Shown here: positions 59,953 to 64,000 of the stretch, piece by piece
Numbering within the stretch: the stretch's first letter is position 1
Layout of the letters: each line of letters begins with the position of its first letter
NCBI GenBank assembly: GCA_963596015.1
Contig: CAVBJS010000005.1
Location: forward strand, 1-64,000
DNA from: CAG-791 sp963596015
GTDB lineage: Bacteria; Bacillota; Clostridia; Lachnospirales; Lachnospiraceae
Direction: 5' to 3'
Length of the DNA stretch: 64,000 nt
The notes under the pieces: model-generated
Told to the model about the DNA's origin: nothing
Seen by the model: only the letters and a program-made list of their open reading frames with translations
The model's database searches: none
Position numbers and translations under genes: made by a program

Positions 59953-60763
59953 CTAAAGTAATGATCTGCCCGGTGAGATAAGAGGGCATCCGGCATAGTG
60001 AAAGGACGGTCTGTGCCACCTCCCGGGGATCGGCGAAGCGGTCCGCCGGGATCTCCTGCTGCAGAGCCTGTCGCTCCTCTTGGGAGAAGCATTGGTTCAT
60101 CTGGGTGTCGATGACGCCGCAGGCAATGGCGTTTACCGGGATGTTTTCCGGGGCTAGCTCTTTGGCCAGGGCTTTGGTAAAAGCATTGACGCCACCTTTT
60201 GTAGCGGAGTAGGCTACTTCCATGGAGGCACCTACATTCCCCCAGACAGAAGAAATATTGATGATCCGACCGGTGCGATACCGCAGGAAGAGGGGGATGG
60301 CTGCCCGGCAGGTATAAAAGCAGGCGCTTAAATTGACAGACAGGATACGGTTCCAGTCCGCATCCGACATATCCTGCAGCAGACCGATGTGGGAAATGCC
60401 GGCATTATTGACCAGCAGCTCCAGGGGACGATCTCCATATTCGGCAAAGAGTGTTCTGACGGCATCGGGATCGCCGCCGTCGCAGGAAAAGGCACGGCAG
60501 AGGATGCCGTATTCCTTTTCCAACAGATCTGCCTGCCGGTTTAATTCTGTGATAGAGTTGCTGCAGGTCAGCACCAGATCATAGCCCTCCGCGGCCAGTA
60601 CCCCGGCAATGGCAAGACCGATGCCACGGGAAGCCCCGGTGATAAGAGCGGTAGGACGGGGAGAGGCAGACGACTTGTCGGTTTCTTTTGCTTCTTCCGA
60701 GGCGGCCTGACTTATTTTTTCATAGATTTCGTTTGTCTTATCCTGAGGATCGATCTGTGTCAT
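59936..60763 (-). CDS. Short-chain dehydrogenase/reductase (FabG-like)
   Basis: A 275-residue SDR enzyme. The NAD(P) motif is G-A-S-R-G-I-G; N-N-A-G and I-S-S-V-W-G (catalytic Ser) follow, and Y-S-A-T-K gives the Tyr-Lys pair. The C-terminus ends D-G-G-W-I. The first 38 residues are a charged extension not normal for FabG; AAAGGA is well placed for it, so it seems real. It reduces a keto group on an unknown substrate. No fatty-acid genes are adjacent. Confidence 0.88.
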   Translation of the reverse strand: MTQIDPQDKTNEIYEKISQAASEEAKETDKSSASPRPTALITGASRGIGLAIAGVLAAEGYDLVLTCSNSITELNRQADLLEKEYGILCRAFSCDGGDPDAVRTLFAEYGDRPLELLVNNAGISHIGLLQDMSDADWNRILSVNLSACFYTCRAAIPLFLRYRTGRIINISSVWGNVGASMEVAYSATKGGVNAFTKALAKELAPENIPVNAIACGVIDTQMNQCFSQEERQALQQEIPADRFADPREVAQTVLSLCRMPSYLTGQIITLDGGWI

Positions 60764-60872
60764 ATGGAGAATTCCTTTCTTATCTTGTAGTTGTATTGGA
60801 GTTTAGGAAATAAAGCGTTACTGTTCAGGCTTTTGTTCACATTTTAGTCATAAAAATTACAAACTTGTTTCC

Positions 60873-60901
60873 TTGACACTATACAGGTCCTTTGCTATAG
60901 T
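60873..60901 (+). promoter_or_regulatory. Sigma-A promoter for the wall hydrolase gene
   Basis: TTGACA (60873-60878), a 17-base spacer and TATAGT (60896-60901). TGTAACAA-type repeats follow directly. This gives a leader of about 215 bases. I looked for a c-di-AMP riboswitch in it and did not see the conserved motifs. The gap 60764-61124 holds no gene. Confidence 0.85.
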
Positions 60902-61124
60902 TTTTAATTGTAACAATTTTGTAACAAATGATAGACGTGAAAAGTGTTATTTGTTGCAAAACGGTAAGCGGGATACATGCAGATCTCCCATCCCATTGCA
61001 CAGCAGGCATGATAGGTTTATTATAGGGCAGATCGCAGATTTTGTAGAAGTAATATATTAGATAAATTTTTAGAATGTAAGGCTTTAATGGATAGAAAAT
61101 AGTCTGTACTGGGGAGTGCGGACT

Positions 61125-62843
61125 ATGGGAGGTGTTATGTCTTTTCGTAAACAGGCAAAAATCGTGACGGTATGCATGACAGCCAGTCTGCTCCTTAGCT
61201 CTATGGGGCTGCCGGCACAGGCTGCGACGGTAAAGTCAAAGCTGTCGACCCAGCTGCCCAGCGCAGGCGTCAGTTATGCACTGTCTTCTCACAAGGTTTC
61301 CCTGAAGGATGTGGAGGACAATCTGGTCTCTGAGGGTAAGAAGACTCAGCGTAAGACCGTGTCCAATACCGTAGGCGCTTCTGCTGTTGTGGCAGTTTCC
61401 CAGAAAAACACCACGCAGGAAGTAAGCACTATTAAGGAAACAAAACTGACAGAGACCCAGCAGACCGAAAAGCAGAATCAGATCACAGCCGGTGAGACCA
61501 TTGCTACCGTGGTATCTCAGGATGCCCAGGCAGCAGCGCAGGCTGCCGCAGCAGCAACTTCTTCCACAGAGGCAACAGCAGCGACATCTGCAGACAGCAC
61601 GGCAGCAGAGGCATCGGACGCAGCTTCCACAGAGGCATCCGCAGATGCTGCTTCCACAGAGAATACTACAGATCTTGCAGTGGCCAATGTCAATGATTAT
61701 GTCAACGTCCGCAGCGAAGCCAATACAGACTCTGAGGTAGTGGGCAAGCTCTATGCTGACGGCGTGGCTACCATTCTGGAGCATACAGCAGACGGCTGGG
61801 CTAAGATACAGTCCGGCGATGTGACCGGCTATGTCAAGGAAGAGTATGTGACTACCGGTGAAGCAGCCAAGGAAAAAGCGGAGGAAGTAGCTACCAAGGT
61901 AGCTACCGTCAATACGGAGACCCTTCGTGTGCGTGCTGCCGCTACCCTGGATTCCGACGTGATCACCCTGATCCCCGGCGGTGACGCTTTCACCATCGAG
62001 GAAGAGACCGACGGCTGGTACAAGATCCAGACAGCGGACGGCGAAGGCTATATCATGAAGGATTTCGCCGACGTGGAAGAAGAGTATCCGGAGGCAGAGT
62101 CCAAGCAGGCGGAGGCAGAACGTCTGGCTAAGGAAGAAGAAGAGAAGAAGGCCGAAGAGGAAAAGCAGGCCGCCGAAGAAAAGAAGAAAGCCGAAGAAGA
62201 AAAGAAGAAGGCAGAGGAAGCTAAGAAGAAAGCCGAAGAAGCTAAGAAGAAGGCTGAGGAAGCCCAGAAGGCAGCGGAAGAAGCAGCTGCAGCAGGGGAA
62301 TCCTCCGCGGACAGCTCTTCCCAGCAGACCGAAGAGGAATTGAAGGCACAGCAGGAAGCAGCTCAGAAGGCAGCCGATGAGGCAGCCGCAGCCCAGAAGG
62401 CAGCGGAAGAGGCAGCTGCAGAGCAAAAGAAGGCAGAAGAAGCTGCAGCTGCAGCATCCTCTGCGGCTGCAGAAGCCAGCAGTTCTTCCTCCTCCAGCTC
62501 TTCCGGACAGGCAGTGGCCAACTATGCATTGCAGTTTGTAGGCAACCCCTACGTCTGGGGCGGCACCAGCCTGACCAATGGCGCAGACTGCTCCGGCTTT
62601 GTGCTGGCTGTTTATAAGAATTTCGGTATCAGCCTGCCCCACAATGACGCCGCAGACCGCAGTGTAGGCACGGCAGTGGGAAGCCTTGCAGAGGCACAGC
62701 CCGGTGATATCGTGTGCTATTCCGGTCATGTAGGTATCTATATCGGCGGCGGACAGATCGTTCATGCCTCCAACCCTGCCAGCGGCATCAAGGTGTCCAA
62801 CGCAGCGTACAGAAATATCCTTGCGATCCGCCGCGTGCTGTAG
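61125..62843 (+). CDS. Secreted SH3-domain NlpC/P60 peptidoglycan hydrolase
   Basis: A 572-residue secreted enzyme. A signal peptide ends near A-Q-A-A. An Ala/Ser/Thr-rich region and two bacterial SH3 domains (about 190-250 and 262-320) follow. Then comes a long Lys/Glu/Ala coiled coil (about 325-455) and a serine run. The C-terminal NlpC/P60 domain has the catalytic Cys in A-D-C-S-G-F, His in G-H-V-G-I-Y and a third polar His in I-V-H-A-S. It cuts stem peptides of the cell wall. ATG 61125 has GGGGAG eight bases before it; 61137 is an alternative. Confidence 0.92.
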   Translation: MGGVMSFRKQAKIVTVCMTASLLLSSMGLPAQAATVKSKLSTQLPSAGVSYALSSHKVSLKDVEDNLVSEGKKTQRKTVSNTVGASAVVAVSQKNTTQEVSTIKETKLTETQQTEKQNQITAGETIATVVSQDAQAAAQAAAAATSSTEATAATSADSTAAEASDAASTEASADAASTENTTDLAVANVNDYVNVRSEANTDSEVVGKLYADGVATILEHTADGWAKIQSGDVTGYVKEEYVTTGEAAKEKAEEVATKVATVNTETLRVRAAATLDSDVITLIPGGDAFTIEEETDGWYKIQTADGEGYIMKDFADVEEEYPEAESKQAEAERLAKEEEEKKAEEEKQAAEEKKKAEEEKKKAEEAKKKAEEAKKKAEEAQKAAEEAAAAGESSADSSSQQTEEELKAQQEAAQKAADEAAAAQKAAEEAAAEQKKAEEAAAAASSAAAEASSSSSSSSSGQAVANYALQFVGNPYVWGGTSLTNGADCSGFVLAVYKNFGISLPHNDAADRSVGTAVGSLAEAQPGDIVCYSGHVGIYIGGGQIVHASNPASGIKVSNAAYRNILAIRRVL

Positions 62844-62918
62844 GGAAGCATAGCATAAGAAATATGAGTTAAATTAAATAGCATACAGCATGCGTGCATA
62901 CACACGTAATATGTACAA

Positions 62919-62957
62919 ACGCCGGCCAGGTTTCGTTGCCTGACCGGCGTTTGTTTT
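62919..62957 (+). terminator. Terminator after the NlpC/P60 gene
   Basis: ACGCCGGCCAGG and CCTGACCGGCGT pair over 12 positions with one mismatch, then TTGTTTT. Confidence 0.87.
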
Positions 62958-63089
62958 ACAGTGATAGGGTTGCTTAATATACAGAGATAGGAATGCTTGA
63001 TACGCAGTGATAGGAATGTTTAATATACAGTGATAGGAATGTTTGATATATAGTGATAGGGTTGTTTGCTATACAGTGATAAGAGTAAG
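62958..63089 (+). repeat. 23-bp tandem repeats, about 5.7 copies
   Basis: Units start at 62958, 62981, 63004, 63027 and 63050 with a partial at 63073. Consensus is ACAGTGATAGGAATGTTTGA plus TAT. Substitutions alternate between GGG/GAA and TT/AT types, as expected after slippage. It lies between two terminators and is not coding. Confidence 0.93.
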
Positions 63090-63091
63090 AA

Positions 63092-63142
63092 AAGAGGCCT
63101 TCTGCCGGCATCTCTATGCCATGCAGAAGGCCTCTTTTCTTG
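63092..63142. terminator. Bidirectional terminator
   Basis: AAGAGGCCTTCTGC and GCAGAAGGCCTCTT form a perfect 14-bp stem with a 23-base loop, itself partly paired (GGCAT/ATGCC). TTTTCTT follows on both strands, so it can serve the 34-residue gene on the minus strand. Confidence 0.9.
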
Positions 63143-63197
63143 AGGTTATCAACTGATCAAGTTGTCCGATCCTATGTACGGGGGCTATCGGTTATGA

Positions 63198-63302
63198 CTA
63201 ACCAAACAACTTTTTGAACAACCAGCTGAAGAAATCATTATTTTTAGGCTGTTTAGGGATCGGTACGGGGGTGATGATCAAACCAATTTTGTTTTCTTCC
63301 AT
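63198..63302 (-). CDS. 34-residue amphipathic peptide gene
   Basis: A short frame with a consensus AAAAGGAG nine bases before its ATG and a strong terminator after it. The peptide starts M-E-E-N-K-I-G-L-I-I-T-P and ends D-F-F-S-W-L-F-K-K-L-F-G. The tail is an amphipathic, basic and aromatic helix like those of leaderless bacteriocins or membrane-acting peptides; Pro-rich residues sit in the middle. No exporter or immunity gene is adjacent. Function unknown. Confidence 0.6.
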   Translation of the reverse strand: MEENKIGLIITPVPIPKQPKNNDFFSWLFKKLFG

Positions 63303-63396
63303 TTTGTTTTCTCCTTTTGTTGTATTAGTGTTTCCGCTCTTGGCGGCTACGTTTGTTTTTTGTTGAGCTTATCTTAATACCAAGTATGTATGAGAA

Positions 63397-63419
63397 GCGT
63401 AACAGATTTCCTGTTACGC
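63397..63419. promoter_or_regulatory. Perfect inverted repeat upstream of the peptide gene
   Basis: GCGTAACAG-ATTTC-CTGTTACGC lies 95 bp before the 34-residue gene, near where its promoter should be. It resembles an operator. The rest of 63303-63775 holds a small palindrome (CTAGATT/AATCTAG at about 63608-63629), a likely promoter, and otherwise nothing that I can support. Confidence 0.55.
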
Positions 63420-63663
63420 GTATCATACGTCATTACCCATATGATAAGATTGATAAAACCAAAACAAATCAAATACGTAACAATTTTAACCAATAACAAA
63501 CGGCTTTTTGCAATTCAGATGCCGGCCAGAGGCAGATCAAAAGCAAAACGACGCAAGGTGCATGGTGCGAGACATCTGCCGTGCTCCGGTGCATGGCCGG
63601 GCAACACTAGATTATCATAACAATCTAGACACACATTGTTTACAAAAAAAAGAAAACAATATG

Positions 63664-63693
63664 TTGTATTTAGTTAAATTGATATGATATACT
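63664..63693 (+). promoter_or_regulatory. Likely promoter of the hibernation factor gene
   Basis: TTGTAT, 18-base spacer, TATACT, lying 83 bp before the start codon in AT-rich DNA. Confidence 0.5.
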
Positions 63694-63775
63694 GAAGCTG
63701 TCAGACGAAAGCCTGATGTTATCAAATTAAACAGCGGCATACAGAAGACTGTAAAGCCGCGGAAAGAGGCATCTT

Positions 63776-64000
63776 ATGAAATACATCATCGTAGGTAAGA
63801 ACATCGACGTGACAAACGGACTGGAAGATGCGATCCGTGAGAAGATGAGTAAGCTGGAACGCTACTTTGACGAAAATACAGAAGTACATGTGACACTGAA
63901 GGTGGACAAGGACCGCCATAAGATCGAAGTTACGATCCCGATGAAGGGTACCATCATCCGGGCAGAGCAGGTCAGCAACGATATGTACGTATCCATTGAC
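63776..64000 (+). CDS. hpf: Ribosome hibernation-promoting factor, 5' part
   Basis: The first 75 codons of an HPF/RaiA-type gene, cut by the window end. The beta-alpha-beta start (Y-I-I-V-G-K-N-I-D-V-T, then A-I-R-E-K-M-S-K-L-E-R-Y-F) and V-T-L-K-V-D-K-D-R-H-K-I-E-V-T-I are typical. The protein binds the 30S subunit near the decoding site and, in long forms, makes 100S dimers in stationary phase. GGAAAGAGG precedes the ATG. Confidence 0.92.
   Translation, partial: MKYIIVGKNIDVTNGLEDAIREKMSKLERYFDENTEVHVTLKVDKDRHKIEVTIPMKGTIIRAEQVSNDMYVSID

Noticed and set aside
60902..61124. c-di-AMP (ydaO-type) riboswitch before the NlpC/P60 gene
   Set aside because: Such riboswitches often precede wall hydrolases, but the conserved internal motifs are not visible in this leader.

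Overview
The window looks like chromosomal DNA from a gut-type Lachnospiraceae (Clostridium cluster XIVa) bacterium. The grounds are moderate GC, strong GGAGG ribosome sites, Gram-positive lipoboxes, YesMN-type two-component genes, ECF vitamin transporters, a YolD/UmuC pair with a GAAC-type SOS box, and a Firmicutes-style BirA box in front of bioY. I saw no rRNA, tRNA or CRISPR array. The assignment comes from gene content, not from a search.

Layout. 1-55: 3' end of a group II intron. 309-7136: Nudix hydrolase, the nickel-pincer cofactor genes larB-larC-larE, an SMR (guanidinium-type) exporter, small proteins and a YgjP-type metalloprotein. 7211-21107: a natural-product locus. It has a SpoIIE-type phosphatase fused to an RsbW-like ATPase, an Sfp-type phosphopantetheinyl transferase, a STAS protein, a 2512-residue NRPS (C-A-T-C-A-T-R) and a second NRPS protein (A-T-degenerate C-TE). 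The reductase end predicts an aldehyde product. The second protein's A domain lacks the amino-group-binding Asp, so it may load an acyl starter. 21156-27464: a split signalling system (7TM receptor with a decayed kinase, soluble PAS kinase, NarL-type regulator) divergent from a Glu-for-Asp receiver protein, a small membrane protein, a DUF4428 protein and a repeat-bearing lipoprotein. 27779-33330: membrane protein, CstA-family transporter, and a MoxR ATPase/VWA pair. 33369-37070: a multi-hairpin repeat element, an AraC regulator divergent from a 55-residue protein, and a YolD/UmuC SOS polymerase operon. 37147-51425: a YesM/YesN two-component system facing an L-rhamnose-type ABC transporter with rhamnose mutarotase, then GH2 and GH3 glycosidases. 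51752-56295: ECF transporter genes (UPF0397 S component, double ATPase, T component), a DUF1284 protein and bioY. 56452-64000: a large structured intergenic element, GNAT acetyltransferase, CapA-type protein, SDR reductase, SH3/NlpC-P60 wall hydrolase, a 34-residue peptide gene and the 5' part of a ribosome hibernation factor gene.

The intergenic regions hold many short tandem arrays: 32, 34, 24, 17 and 23 bp units, plus a 69 bp unit inside a lipoprotein gene. They also hold a dispersed three-hairpin element whose two full copies differ mostly by pair-preserving changes.

Best candidates for new biology are the NRPS pair with its unusual starter A domain and Cys-nucleophile thioesterase, the split kinase/pseudokinase/Glu-receiver locus, the dispersed three-hairpin element, and the small peptide genes at 34560 and 63198.
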